From Bradyrhizobium sp. WSM3983 (GTDB lineage Bacteria; Pseudomonadota; Alphaproteobacteria; Rhizobiales; Xanthobacteraceae), in NCBI RefSeq assembly GCF_000473045.1, contig NZ_AXAY01000045.1:1-54026 (forward strand): a stretch of DNA of 54,026 bases, given 5' to 3'. The notes under the pieces were generated by a model that had not been told where the DNA came from, searched no databases, and saw only the letters and a list, made by a program, of their open reading frames with translations. Below, piece by piece: positions 24,868 through 36,976 of this stretch (position 1 is its first letter; every line of letters starts with the position of its first letter). A program made the position numbers and the translations under genes.

Positions 24868-25239
24868 ATGCCGACGATCAACCAGCTGATCGCTCAACCG
24901 CGTGAAGTGCAGAAGTCGCGCAAGAAGGTGCCGGCGCTGCAGCAGTCGCCGCAGAAGCGTGGTGTTTGCACCCGCGTGTACACCACGACCCCGAAGAAGC
25001 CGAACTCGGCGCTTCGTAAGGTCGCCAAGGTGCGCCTGACCAACGGCTTCGAGGTGATCGGCTACATCCCGGGTGAGGGTCATAACCTTCAGGAGCACTC
25101 GGTGGTCATGATCCGCGGTGGCCGCGTCAAGGACTTGCCCGGCGTGCGCTACCACATCCTCCGCGGCGTTCTGGATACCCAGGGCGTCAAGAACCGTAAG
25201 CAGCGTCGTTCGAAGTACGGCGCGAAGCGTCCGAAGTAA
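24868..25239 (+). CDS. rpsL: 30S ribosomal protein S12
   Basis: A 123-residue S12, full length. The decoding-centre loop TTTPKKPNSALRK (about 40-52) and VKDLPGVRYH (about 87-96) carry lysines at the positions where streptomycin-resistance changes occur, so the sequence is wild type there. S12 monitors codon-anticodon pairing at the A site. It is the first gene of the str group; rpsG follows after 15 bases. The ribosome site GGTAAGGCCAGG precedes the ATG. Confidence 0.98.
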   Translation: MPTINQLIAQPREVQKSRKKVPALQQSPQKRGVCTRVYTTTPKKPNSALRKVAKVRLTNGFEVIGYIPGEGHNLQEHSVVMIRGGRVKDLPGVRYHILRGVLDTQGVKNRKQRRSKYGAKRPK

Positions 25240-25254
25240 GCGGGAACCAGCTCA

Positions 25255-25725
25255 ATGTCTCGTCGCCACTCAGCGGAAAAGCGCGAAGTTCTTCCCGATC
25301 CGAAGTTCGGGAATATCATCGTCACGAAGTTCATGAATTCGGTGATGTACGCCGGCAAGAAGTCGGTCGCCGAAGGCATCGTCTACGGTGCGTTCGGTCT
25401 CATCGAAAGCAAGACCAAGCAGAACCCGCTCGGCGTGTTCGAGCAGGCACTCGAGAACGTCATGCCGACGATCGAGGTGCGCTCCCGCCGCGTCGGTGGC
25501 GCGACCTACCAGGTCCCGGTCGAAGTTCGTTCGGTGCGCCGTCAGGCGCTGGGTATTCGCTGGCTGATCTCGGCTGCGCGCGATCGTAACGAGAAGACGA
25601 TGACCGAGCGGCTCTCGGCTGAGTTGCTGGATGCATCGAACAATCGCGGCAACGCCGTCAAGAAGCGCGAAGACGTGCACCGGATGGCGGAAGCCAACCG
25701 CGCCTTCTCGCACTATCGCTGGTAA
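25255..25725 (+). CDS. rpsG: 30S ribosomal protein S7
   Basis: A 156-residue S7, a primary assembly protein that nucleates the 30S head and contacts E-site tRNA. Conserved segments include PDPKFGNIIVTKFMNSVMY near 16-34 and GGATYQVPVEVR with RRQALGIRWL near 82-102. In E. coli S7 is the translational repressor of the str operon; the 15-base rpsL-rpsG gap here is too short for the long enterobacterial S7-binding spacer, so control may differ. fusA follows after 30 bases. Confidence 0.98.
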   Translation: MSRRHSAEKREVLPDPKFGNIIVTKFMNSVMYAGKKSVAEGIVYGAFGLIESKTKQNPLGVFEQALENVMPTIEVRSRRVGGATYQVPVEVRSVRRQALGIRWLISAARDRNEKTMTERLSAELLDASNNRGNAVKKREDVHRMAEANRAFSHYRW

Positions 25726-25755
25726 CGGCGACACACGGAATCTAAGGAACAGCCC

Positions 25756-27828
<2,073 letters not shown>

Positions 27829-27868
27829 TTGTCGTCGGTCACGAACTGACGATTGAACGGAGAGTCAA

Positions 27869-29059
<1,191 letters not shown>

Positions 29060-29077
29060 CGAAGCAAATAGGGAATG

Positions 29078-29127
29078 GTGGGTGGCGAATAGGGAAATCT
29101 ATTCGCTACTCGCTACTCGCCACTCAC
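29078..29127. repeat. GAATRGCGAGT palindromic repeat, copy 1 (tuf-rpsJ)
   Basis: An imperfect inverted repeat built from short GGCGAATAG/GCGAGTAGC-type units, with the left arm from 29078 and right arm 29101-29127. Related copies lie at 41984-42039 and 43641-43700, always in a gap of the ribosomal gene array. It can form a stem-loop in the message between the EF-Tu and S10 genes. Confidence 0.75.
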
Positions 29128-29143
29128 TAGAGAAAGTACGGCA

Positions 29144-29452
29144 ATGAACGGCCAAAATATTCGTATCCGTCTCAAGGCGTTCGACCATCGTATCCTCGAT
29201 ACGTCGACCCGCGAGATCGTGAACACGGCGAAGCGCACCGGTGCGCAGGTCCGCGGACCCATTCCGCTGCCCACCCGCATCGAGAAGTTCACCGTCAACC
29301 GTTCGCCGCACGTGGACAAGAAGAGCCGCGAGCAGTTCGAGATGCGCACTCACAAGCGCCTGCTCGACATCGTCGATCCGACCCCGCAGACCGTCGATGC
29401 TTTGATGAAGCTCGACCTGGCCGCCGGTGTCGACGTCGAGATCAAGCTCTAA
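29144..29452 (+). CDS. rpsJ: 30S ribosomal protein S10
   Basis: A 102-residue S10 (NusE). It holds the [13 protein letters not shown] start and the conserved [29 protein letters not shown] loop region. Beside its place in the 30S head, S10 binds NusB in antitermination and the NusG C-terminal domain in transcription-translation coupling; nusG is in this window. It is the first gene of the S10 group. It starts 84 bases after tuf, following a palindromic repeat. Confidence 0.98.
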
Positions 29453-29505
29453 GATTTTTGGATCACGTTCGCACCTTGCGGACAGAAAGAACAGGAAGCA
29501 CGCCG

Positions 29506-30222
29506 ATGCGCTCCGGAGTGATCGCACAAAAGGTCGGGATGACGCGGGTCTTTACAGAGGCCGGCGAACATATCCCCGTGACCGTGCTGAAGCTCGGCAA
29601 TTGCCAGGTCGTAGGCCACCGCACTGAAGAGAAGAACGGTTACGTCGCGCTCCAGCTTGGTTCTGGCAGCCGCAAGACCGTCTACATGCCCAAGGCGGAG
29701 CGCGGCCAGTTCGCGGTCGCCAAGGTCGAGCCGAAGCGGCAGGTCGAGGAATTCCGCGTCTCCCAAGACGCGATGATCCCCGTCGGCGCCGAGATTCTTG
29801 CCGATCATTTCGTCGTCGGCCAGTTCGTCGACGTTACCGGCACCTCGGTCGGTAAAGGCTTTGCCGGCGGTATGAAGCGCTGGAACTTCGGCGGTCTGCG
29901 CGCCACGCACGGCGTGTCGGTCTCGCATCGTTCGATCGGTTCGACCGGTGGCCGTCAGGACCCCGGCAAGACCTGGAAGAACAAGAAGATGCCCGGCCAC
30001 ATGGGTGTTGACCGCATCACCACGCTCAACCTGCGCGTCGTTCAGCTCGACGTCGAGCGTGGCCTGATCCTCGTCGAAGGCGCCGTTCCGGGCTCCAAGG
30101 GCGGCTGGATCCGCGTGCGCGATGCCGTCAAGAAGCCGCTGCCGAAGGACGCTCCGAAGCCCGGCAAGTTCAAGGTTGCGGGCAGCGAAGCCGAGGCTGC
30201 GGCCCAGCAAGAGGGAGCGTGA
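29506..30222 (+). CDS. rplC: 50S ribosomal protein L3
   Basis: A 238-residue L3 starting at MRSGVIAQKVGMTRVF; an upstream in-frame ATG at 29458 sits only 5 bases after the rpsJ stop and is rejected. The KGFAGGMKRWNFGGLRATHGVSVSHRS-type central loop, which reaches the peptidyl transferase centre, is intact. The C-terminal ~35 residues (PKDAPKPGKFK, then EAEAAAQQEGA) are a longer acidic tail than in E. coli, as is usual in this group. rplD begins one base after its stop. Confidence 0.96.
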   Translation: MRSGVIAQKVGMTRVFTEAGEHIPVTVLKLGNCQVVGHRTEEKNGYVALQLGSGSRKTVYMPKAERGQFAVAKVEPKRQVEEFRVSQDAMIPVGAEILADHFVVGQFVDVTGTSVGKGFAGGMKRWNFGGLRATHGVSVSHRSIGSTGGRQDPGKTWKNKKMPGHMGVDRITTLNLRVVQLDVERGLILVEGAVPGSKGGWIRVRDAVKKPLPKDAPKPGKFKVAGSEAEAAAQQEGA

Positions 30223-30223
30223 G

Positions 30224-30844
30224 ATGGAACTGAAGGTCACGACCCTCGAAGGTAAGGAAGCCGGCTCAGTCCAGCTTTCCGATACCATTTTCGGCCTCGA
30301 GCCGCGCCAGGACATCATTGCGCGTTGCGTGCAGTGGCAGCTTAACAAGCGCCAGGCCGGTACCCACAAGGCCAAGGGCCGCGCCGAGATCTGGCGCACC
30401 GGCAAGAAGATGTACAAGCAGAAGGGCACCGGCGGTGCTCGTCACGGCTCGGCCCGCGTGCCGCAGTTCCGCGGCGGTGGCCGTGCCTTCGGCCCGGTGG
30501 TGCGTTCGCACGCCACCGATCTGCCGAAGAAGGTGCGCGCGCTTGCTCTCAAGCATGCGCTGTCGGCGAAGGCCAAGGACGGCGACCTGCTGGTGATCGA
30601 CAAGGCTGCGCTGGAAGCCGCCAAGACCAAGGCGCTGCTGGGTCACTTCTCGGGCCTGGGGCTCACCAACGCGCTGATCATTGACGGCGCCGAGCTCAAC
30701 AACGGCTTTGCTGCCGCGGCCCGCAACATCCCGAACATGGATGTGCTGCCGATCCAGGGCATCAACGTCTATGACATCCTGCGCCGTCAGAAGCTCGTTC
30801 TGACCAAGGCCGCCATCGATGCGCTGGAGGCGCGCTTCAAATGA
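30224..30844 (+). CDS. rplD: 50S ribosomal protein L4
   Basis: A 206-residue L4 with start MELKVTTLEGKEAG. The frame stays open upstream through rplC, but the family start and the AGGGAGCGTGAG ribosome site decide for 30224. The long internal loop (about 40-105, with RPWRQKGTG-like KMYKQKGTGGARHG) extends into the exit tunnel, where macrolide-resistance changes can occur. In E. coli L4 is the autogenous repressor of the S10 operon. Its stop overlaps the rplW start by four bases (ATGA). Confidence 0.96.
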   Translation: MELKVTTLEGKEAGSVQLSDTIFGLEPRQDIIARCVQWQLNKRQAGTHKAKGRAEIWRTGKKMYKQKGTGGARHGSARVPQFRGGGRAFGPVVRSHATDLPKKVRALALKHALSAKAKDGDLLVIDKAALEAAKTKALLGHFSGLGLTNALIIDGAELNNGFAAAARNIPNMDVLPIQGINVYDILRRQKLVLTKAAIDALEARFK

Positions 30845-31143
30845 CGAAGAACATCGAGGCCCGCCATTACGACGTGATCGTCGCCCCGGTCGTCACCGAA
30901 AAGGCGACGCTGGCGTCCGAGCACAACAAGGTTCTGTTCAAGGTGGCCGCGAAGGCGACCAAGCCGCAGATCAAGGAAGCGATCGAGAAGCTTTTTGACG
31001 TCAAGGTCAAGAGCGTCAACACGCTGGTCCGCAAGGGCAAGACCAAGGTCTTCCGCGGCAATCTCGGCTCGCAGTCGAACACCAAGCGCGCGATCGTGAC
31101 CCTCGAAGAGGGCCACCGGATCGACGTCACCACCGGTCTGTAA
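30841..31143 (+). CDS. rplW: 50S ribosomal protein L23
   Basis: A 100-residue L23, located at the tunnel exit and the docking site for trigger factor and SRP. The conserved VTEKATL start segment, VAAKATKPQIKEAIEKLFDVKV and the basic RKGKTKVFRG loop are present. The ATG overlaps the rplD stop by four bases, indicating coupled translation. rplB follows after 12 bases. Confidence 0.97.
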   Translation: MTKNIEARHYDVIVAPVVTEKATLASEHNKVLFKVAAKATKPQIKEAIEKLFDVKVKSVNTLVRKGKTKVFRGNLGSQSNTKRAIVTLEEGHRIDVTTGL

Positions 31144-31155
31144 GGTCGTACGACG

Positions 31156-31989
31156 ATGGCACTGAAGACATTCAATCCCACGACGCCGGGCCAGCGCCAG
31201 TTGGTCATGGTCGATCGTTCGGCGCTGTACAAGGGCAAGCCGGTCAAGGCGCTCACCGAAGGCAAGCATTCCTCCGGCGGCCGCAACAACACCGGCCGCA
31301 TCACCGTGCGCTTCCGCGGCGGCGGTCACAAGAGGACGCTGCGTACCGTCGACTTCAAGCGTGAGAAGATCGACGTTCCCGCGACTGTCGAGCGGCTGGA
31401 ATACGATCCGAACCGCACCGGCTTCATCGCACTGATCAAGTATCAGGACGGCGAGCAGGCCTACATCCTGGCGCCGCAGCGCCTGGCCGTGGGTGACACC
31501 ATCGTCGCCGGCAACTACGTCGACGTGAAGCCGGGCAACGTCATGCCGCTCGGCAACATGCCAGTCGGCACGATCATCCACAACATCGAGGTCAAGATCG
31601 GGAAGGGCGGCCAGCTCGCCCGTTCCGCCGGCACCTACGCCCAGCTCGTCGGTCGCGACCAGGATTATGTCATCATCCGCCTGAACTCGGGCGAGCAGCG
31701 CCTGGTGCACGGCCGTTGCCGCGGCACGATCGGCGCGGTCTCCAACCCGGACCACATGAACACCTCGATCGGCAAGGCCGGTCGCAAGCGTTGGATGGGC
31801 CGTCGCCCCCACAACCGCGGTGTCACGATGAACCCGATCGACCATCCGCATGGCGGTGGTGAAGGTCGTACCTCGGGCGGTCGCCACCCGGTTACTCCGT
31901 GGGGCAAGCCGACCAAGGGCAAGAAGACCCGCACCAACAAGTCGACCAACAAATTCATTCTCCTAAGCCGCCACAAGCGGAAGAAGTAA
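31156..31989 (+). CDS. rplB: 50S ribosomal protein L2
   Basis: A 277-residue L2, one of the most conserved ribosomal proteins, needed for subunit association and near the peptidyl transferase centre. The C-terminal NPIDHPHGGGEGRTSGGRHP segment (about 225-244) includes the conserved histidine of the active-site region. The gene is flanked by 12-base gaps to rplW and rpsS. A GAAGGTCGTA-type weak ribosome site precedes the ATG, so coupling to rplW translation is likely. Confidence 0.98.
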   Translation: MALKTFNPTTPGQRQLVMVDRSALYKGKPVKALTEGKHSSGGRNNTGRITVRFRGGGHKRTLRTVDFKREKIDVPATVERLEYDPNRTGFIALIKYQDGEQAYILAPQRLAVGDTIVAGNYVDVKPGNVMPLGNMPVGTIIHNIEVKIGKGGQLARSAGTYAQLVGRDQDYVIIRLNSGEQRLVHGRCRGTIGAVSNPDHMNTSIGKAGRKRWMGRRPHNRGVTMNPIDHPHGGGEGRTSGGRHPVTPWGKPTKGKKTRTNKSTNKFILLSRHKRKK

Positions 31990-32001
31990 GGAACGCCGGA
32001 C

Positions 32002-32280
32002 ATGGTTCGTTCAGTCTGGAAAGGCCCGTTCGTCGAGGGTTCTCTGCTCAAGAAGGCAGATGCCGCGCGCTCGTCCGGCCGTCACGACGTCATCAAGATC
32101 TGGAGCCGTCGCTCGACGATCCTGCCGCAGTTCGTCGGCCTGACCTTCGGCGTCTACAACGGTCAGAAGCACGTGCCGGTGGCCGTCAACGAGGAAATGG
32201 TCGGTCACAAGTTCGGCGAGTTCTCGCCAACCCGGACCTTCCATGGCCACTCCGGCGACAAGAAAGCCAAGAAGGCTTGA
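32002..32280 (+). CDS. rpsS: 30S ribosomal protein S19
   Basis: A 92-residue S19 of the 30S head, contacting the A-site finger of 23S rRNA and S13. The conserved start MVRSVWKGPFVEGSLLKKA, then WSRRSTILPQFVGLTFGVYNG, and GEFSPTRTFHGH are all present. TAAGGA precedes the ATG by 12 bases, in the 12-base rplB-rpsS gap. rplV follows after 10 bases. Confidence 0.98.
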   Translation: MVRSVWKGPFVEGSLLKKADAARSSGRHDVIKIWSRRSTILPQFVGLTFGVYNGQKHVPVAVNEEMVGHKFGEFSPTRTFHGHSGDKKAKKA

Positions 32281-32290
32281 GGATTAAACG

Positions 32291-32677
32291 ATGAGCAAAC
32301 CTAAGCGCGAACGGAGCCTCGCCGAGAACGAGGCCAAGGCGGTCGCCCGGATGCTTCGGGTGAGTCCGCAGAAGCTCAACCTGGTCGCCCAGCTCATTCG
32401 CGGCCGGAAGGCGTCTTCTGCGCTCGCTGATCTGCAGTTTTCGCGCAAGCGGATCGCGGTCGACGTGAAGAAGTGCCTGGAATCGGCTATCGCCAATGCC
32501 GAGAACAACCACGACCTCGACGTCGACGATCTCGTCGTGGCGCAGGCCTTCGTCGGCAACGGTCTCGTGATGAAGCGCTTTGCCGCCCGCGGCCGTGGCC
32601 GCTCGGGCCGTGTCTACAAACCATTTTCGCAGCTGACGATTATCGTTCGTCAGGTCGAAGCCGAAGCAGCGGCTTAA
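32291..32677 (+). CDS. rplV: 50S ribosomal protein L22
   Basis: A 128-residue L22. Its globular part lies on the ribosome surface, and the extended beta hairpin (about residues 85-110, with KRFAARGRGRSGRVYKPFSQLTI) lines the exit tunnel and is a known macrolide-resistance and arrest-peptide contact. The N-terminus (MSKPKRERSLAENEAKAVAR) is about 12 residues longer than in E. coli, normal for rhizobia. Its start lies 10 bases after rpsS, and rpsC follows after 18 bases. Confidence 0.97.
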   Translation: MSKPKRERSLAENEAKAVARMLRVSPQKLNLVAQLIRGRKASSALADLQFSRKRIAVDVKKCLESAIANAENNHDLDVDDLVVAQAFVGNGLVMKRFAARGRGRSGRVYKPFSQLTIIVRQVEAEAAA

Positions 32678-32695
32678 GGGTCGCAGGAGAACACG

Positions 32696-33415
<720 letters not shown>

Positions 33416-33446
33416 GCCAGCACAGAGAATTTGAGGGCTTAAAGCC

Positions 33447-33860
33447 ATGATGCAACCTAAGAAAACGAAGTTCCGGAAGGCGCATAAGGGCCGCATTCAC
33501 GGCGTTGCGACTTCGGGCGCGACGTTGGCGTTCGGCCAGTTCGGCCTGAAGGCGACCGAGCCTGAGCGCGTCACCGCGCGCCAGATCGAAGCCGCCCGCC
33601 GCGCGCTGACCCGCCACATGAAGCGCGCCGGCCGCGTCTGGATCCGCGTGTTCCCCGACGTTCCGGTGTCGAAGAAGCCGGCCGAAGTCCGCATGGGCTC
33701 CGGCAAGGGTTCGCCGGAATTGTGGGTCGCCCGCGTCAAGCCGGGCCGGGTGTTGTTCGAGATCGACGGCGTCAACACCCAGACGGCGCGTGAGGCGCTG
33801 ACCCTGGCGGCCGCCAAGCTGCCGATCAAGACGCGCTTCGTCGAGCGCATTGCGGAGTAA
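33447..33860 (+). CDS. rplP: 50S ribosomal protein L16
   Basis: A 137-residue L16, which positions A-site tRNA on the 50S. The conserved KFRKAHKGRIHGVA start, the GLKATEPERVTARQIEAARRALTRHMKR block and GKGSPELWVARVKPG are present. It begins MMQPKKT; the second Met is the alternative start. The stop TAA shares its last base with an ATG (33860), but the better-spaced start of the next gene is 33866. Confidence 0.97.
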   Translation: MMQPKKTKFRKAHKGRIHGVATSGATLAFGQFGLKATEPERVTARQIEAARRALTRHMKRAGRVWIRVFPDVPVSKKPAEVRMGSGKGSPELWVARVKPGRVLFEIDGVNTQTAREALTLAAAKLPIKTRFVERIAE

Positions 33861-33865
33861 TGGCC

Positions 33866-34072
33866 ATGGCCCAGATGAAGATCGAAGACATCCGCGCGAT
33901 GAGCCCCGACCAGCAGGACGACGCTGTCCTGAACCTGAAGAAGGAGCGCTTCAACCTGCGCTTCCAGCGCGCCACCGGGCAGCTCGAGAACACCTCGCGC
34001 CTGCGCGAGGCTCGCCGTGACATCGCCCGGATCAAGACCGTCGCCGCCCAAGCGCGCGCGAAGAAGAAGTAA
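33866..34072 (+). CDS. rpmC: 50S ribosomal protein L29
   Basis: A 68-residue helical L29 at the tunnel exit next to L23. The conserved LKKERFNLRFQRATGQLENTSRLREARRDIARIKT core is complete. Two in-frame starts exist: 33860 (overlapping the rplP stop) and 33866. The latter is 9 bases after GGAG and gives the usual MAQMKIEDIR start, so it is chosen. The C-terminus ends in a basic RAKKK tail. rpsQ follows after 13 bases. Confidence 0.93.
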   Translation: MAQMKIEDIRAMSPDQQDDAVLNLKKERFNLRFQRATGQLENTSRLREARRDIARIKTVAAQARAKKK

Positions 34073-34085
34073 GGGGCTAACGGAT

Positions 34086-34334
34086 ATGCCGAAACGTACT
34101 TTGCAAGGCGTGGTCGTCAGCGACAAGACTGCCAAGACCGTCGTGGTTCGCGTTGACCGTCGCTTCACGCACCCGATCTACAAGAAGACGATCCGCCGTT
34201 CGAAGAACTACCACGCGCACGACGAGAACAACGAGTTCAAGCCGGGCGACATGGTGTGGATCGAGGAATCGAAGCCGATTTCGAAGTTGAAGTCCTGGAT
34301 CGTGATCCGGGGCGAACACAAGAAAAGCGCCTGA
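34086..34334 (+). CDS. rpsQ: 30S ribosomal protein S17
   Basis: An 82-residue S17, an OB-fold early assembly protein of the 30S body. The start MPKRTLQGVVVSDKTAKTVVV and the conserved HPIYKKTIRRSKNYHAHDENNEFKPGD segment are diagnostic. The reading frame is open upstream inside rpmC, but the family start and the AAGGGGC ribosome site fix it at 34086. An 83-base gap precedes rplN, one of the larger gaps in this part of the array, where the spc group begins. Confidence 0.96.
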   Translation: MPKRTLQGVVVSDKTAKTVVVRVDRRFTHPIYKKTIRRSKNYHAHDENNEFKPGDMVWIEESKPISKLKSWIVIRGEHKKSA

Positions 34335-34417
34335 TCTGTTGGCTTTGGCCGACTGACTTCAGGAAAATGTTGAGCGCCGGCTAGGCTGGCGCAAAGAGAA
34401 GAGGACGAGGTGCATCA

Positions 34418-34786
34418 ATGATTCAGATGCAGACCAACCTCGACGTGGCCGATAATTCTGGCGCACGCCGTGTCATGTGTATCAAGGTGCTCGGGGGCTC
34501 CAAGCGCCGCTACGCCACGATCGGCGACATCATTGTCGTCTCGATCAAGGAAGCGATTCCGCGTGGCAAGGTGAAGAAGGGCGACGTGATGAAGGCCGTC
34601 GTGGTCCGTGTCCGCAAGGACATCCGCCGCGCCGACGGTTCGGTCATTCGCTTCGATCGCAACGCCGCCGTTCTGATCAACAACCAGTCCGAGCCGATCG
34701 GCACCCGTATCTTCGGGCCCGTGCCGCGCGAACTGCGTGGCAAGAACCACATGAAGATCATCTCGCTCGCGCCGGAGGTGCTGTGA
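34418..34786 (+). CDS. rplN: 50S ribosomal protein L14
   Basis: A 122-residue L14 at the subunit interface, forming bridge B8 and the docking site of the silencing factor RsfS. The conserved MIQMQTNLDVADNSGARRVMCIKVLGG start and RGKNHMKIISLAPEVL end are present. It is the first gene of the spc group. The stop TGA shares a base with the rplX ATG. An 83-base gap upstream could hold a spc promoter, but I see no clear one. Confidence 0.98.
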   Translation: MIQMQTNLDVADNSGARRVMCIKVLGGSKRRYATIGDIIVVSIKEAIPRGKVKKGDVMKAVVVRVRKDIRRADGSVIRFDRNAAVLINNQSEPIGTRIFGPVPRELRGKNHMKIISLAPEVL

Positions 34787-35100
34787 TGGCTGCGAAGATC
34801 CGCAAGGGCGACAAGGTCGTCATGCTGACCGGCCGCGACAAGGGCCGCACCGGCGAAGTGTTCGAAGTGCGTCCCGACGCCGGTACCGCGCTGGTGCGCG
34901 GCATCAACATGGTCAAGCGTCACCAGAAGCAGACGCAGGCCCAGGAGGGCGGCATCATCTCGAAAGAGGCGCCGGTCCAACTGTCCAACATCGCGTATGT
35001 CGGCAAGGACGGAAAGCCGACCCGCGTCGGATTCAAGATTCTGGCGGACGGCAAGAAAGTCCGCATTGCCAAGCGCTCGGGAGCTGAGATCGATGGCTGA
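34786..35100 (+). CDS. rplX: 50S ribosomal protein L24
   Basis: A 104-residue L24, an assembly initiator near the tunnel exit. The KOW motif is in KIRKGDKVVMLTGRDKGRTGEV (residues 4-25). Its ATG overlaps the rplN stop by one base, and its own stop lies inside the rplE start region (8-base overlap), so the three genes are likely translated as a coupled set. Confidence 0.97.
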   Translation: MAAKIRKGDKVVMLTGRDKGRTGEVFEVRPDAGTALVRGINMVKRHQKQTQAQEGGIISKEAPVQLSNIAYVGKDGKPTRVGFKILADGKKVRIAKRSGAEIDG

Positions 35101-35650
35101 GGCCGCTTACACGCCGCGCCTGCGCGCGGAATACGATGCGAATATCCGCACGGCCATGACCGAGAAGTTCGGTTATGAGAACGTCATGCAGGTTCCGCGT
35201 CTGGACAAGATCGTGCTGAACATGGGCGTTGGCGACAGCGTCAATGACCGCAAGAAGGCCGAGACCGCCGCCGCCGAGCTGACCCAGATCGCCGGCCAGA
35301 AGGCGATCGTGACCTATTCGCGCATCGCGATCGCGACCTTCAAGCTGCGTGAAAACCAGCCGATCGGCTGCAAGGTCACGCTGCGCAAGGCCCGCATGTA
35401 CGAGTTCATCGATCGCCTCGTGACGGTCGCGCTGCCGCGCGTCCGCGACTTCCGCGGCCTGAACCCGAAGAGCTTTGACGGCCGCGGCAACTACTCGCTC
35501 GGCATCAAGGAGCACATCATTTTCCCCGAGATCGACTTCGACAAGGTCACGGAAGCCCGCGGTATGGACATCACCGTCTGCACCACGGCCAAGACCGACG
35601 AAGAGGCGAGGGCCTTGTTGACCGCTTTCAATTTCCCGTTCCGGCAGTGA
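35093..35650 (+). CDS. rplE: 50S ribosomal protein L5
   Basis: A 185-residue L5 that binds 5S rRNA and contacts P-site tRNA. Starting at MAEAAYTPRLRAEYD, it overlaps the rplX end by 8 bases. Diagnostic segments are PRLDKIVLNMGVGDS, KLRENQPIGCKVTLR and RDFRGLNPKSFDGRGNYSLGI. The frame is open further upstream, but this is the family start and gives the normal length. A 46-base gap separates it from rpsN. Confidence 0.96.
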   Translation: MAEAAYTPRLRAEYDANIRTAMTEKFGYENVMQVPRLDKIVLNMGVGDSVNDRKKAETAAAELTQIAGQKAIVTYSRIAIATFKLRENQPIGCKVTLRKARMYEFIDRLVTVALPRVRDFRGLNPKSFDGRGNYSLGIKEHIIFPEIDFDKVTEARGMDITVCTTAKTDEEARALLTAFNFPFRQ

Positions 35651-35696
35651 GACGCTGACCTAAAGCCTCTCAAACGCGGATACCCAGGAGCCAAGC

Positions 35697-36002
35697 ATGG
35701 CAAAGAAGAGTTCAATCGAGAAGAACAACCGGCGCAAGCGGATGGTGAAGAACGCCGCCCCGAAGCGCGAGCGGTTGAAGGCGATCATCGCCGACAAGAC
35801 GCTGCCGATGGAGGAGCGGTTCGCCGCCACCCTGAAGCTCGCCGAAATGCCGCGTAATTCGTCGGCCACCCGCATCCGTCTGCGTTGCGAGCTGTCGGGT
35901 CGCCCGCGCTCGAACTACCGCAAGAACAAACTGTCCCGTATCGCGCTGCGCGACCTTGGCTCCAAGGGCATGGTCCCGGGCCTCGTGAAGTCGAGCTGGT
36001 AA
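35697..36002 (+). CDS. rpsN: 30S ribosomal protein S14
   Basis: A 101-residue S14 of the long, zinc-independent type: the two CxxC pairs of the short form are absent, with only one Cys in RLRCELSGRPR. The start MAKKSSIEKNNRRKRMVKNAAPKRERLK is strongly basic. S14 is a late-assembling 30S head protein. AGGAG precedes the ATG. rpsH follows after 14 bases with its own strong AAGGAGG site. Confidence 0.97.
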   Translation: MAKKSSIEKNNRRKRMVKNAAPKRERLKAIIADKTLPMEERFAATLKLAEMPRNSSATRIRLRCELSGRPRSNYRKNKLSRIALRDLGSKGMVPGLVKSSW

Positions 36003-36016
36003 GGAGGGTCGTTTAG

Positions 36017-36415
36017 ATGTCTACGCACGATCCAATCAGCGATCTGATCACCCGTATCCGCAACGCGCAGATGCGCGCCAAGAGCAAGGTCTCCACGCCT
36101 GGCTCGAAGATGCGCGAGAACGTCCTCGAAGTGCTCAAGAGCGAGGGCTACATCCGCGGTTACGCCACGCTCGAGCATTCCTCGGGCCGCAGCGAGATCG
36201 AGATCGAGCTGAAGTATTTCGATGGCGAGCCCGTCATCCGCGAGATCGAACGTGTCTCCAAGCCCGGGCGTCGCGTGTACGCCTCGGTGAAGAACCTGCC
36301 GCGGGTCAATAACGGACTCGGTATTTCGGTGTTGTCGACGCCGAAGGGGATCATGGCTGACCACAGTGCGCGTGAAGCGAACGTGGGCGGTGAAGTCCTC
36401 TTCACGGTGTTCTGA
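36017..36415 (+). CDS. rpsH: 30S ribosomal protein S8
   Basis: A 132-residue S8, a primary 16S rRNA-binding protein and in E. coli the translational repressor of the spc operon. Conserved pieces are DPISDLITRIRNAQ at the N-terminus and NNGLGISVLSTPKGIM with ANVGGEVLFTVF at the C-terminus. The ribosome site TAAGGAGGG is the strongest in the neighbourhood and overlaps the rpsN stop. Confidence 0.97.
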   Translation: MSTHDPISDLITRIRNAQMRAKSKVSTPGSKMRENVLEVLKSEGYIRGYATLEHSSGRSEIEIELKYFDGEPVIREIERVSKPGRRVYASVKNLPRVNNGLGISVLSTPKGIMADHSAREANVGGEVLFTVF

Positions 36416-36431
36416 GAAGGATTTTTGATCC

Positions 36432-36965
36432 ATGTCACGTGTTGGCAAAAGGCCTGTTGCGGTGCCGTCCGGTGTGACCGCGACCGTTGACGGACAGACC
36501 GTCAAGATGAAGGGGCCGAAGGGCCAGCTTCAGTTCGTCGTCCATGACGACGTCGAGGTGAAGCTCGAGAACGGCCAGGTCAAGGTGAACCCGCGGGTCG
36601 AGACCAATCGCGCGCGGGCGCTGTATGGCACCGCTCGCGCCCAGGTCGCGAATCTGGTCGAAGGCGTCACCAAGGGCTTCGAGAAGAAGCTCGAAATTAC
36701 CGGCGTCGGTTACCGCGCCGCGATGCAGGGCAAGAACCTGCAGCTCGCGCTCGGTTACAGCCACGACGTGGTCTACACGATCCCGGAAGGGATCACGATC
36801 ACCGTGCCGAAGCCGACCGAGATCACGGTGACGGGCAGCGACATCCAACGCGTCGGCCAGGTCGCCGCTGAGATCCGCTCTTACCGCCCGCCGGAGCCCT
36901 ACAAGGGCAAGGGCGTGAAGTATGTTGGCGAATTCATCTTCCGCAAGGAAGGCAAGAAGAAGTAA
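36432..36965 (+). CDS. rplF: 50S ribosomal protein L6
   Basis: A 177-residue L6 with two repeated alpha/beta domains, near the sarcin-ricin loop. The start MSRVGKRPVAVPSGV and the C-terminal YRPPEPYKGKGVKYVGEFIFRKEGKKK segment are typical. It begins 16 bases after rpsH and ends 11 bases before rplR. Confidence 0.97.
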   Translation: MSRVGKRPVAVPSGVTATVDGQTVKMKGPKGQLQFVVHDDVEVKLENGQVKVNPRVETNRARALYGTARAQVANLVEGVTKGFEKKLEITGVGYRAAMQGKNLQLALGYSHDVVYTIPEGITITVPKPTEITVTGSDIQRVGQVAAEIRSYRPPEPYKGKGVKYVGEFIFRKEGKKK

Positions 36966-36976
36966 CGGAGCCGGTC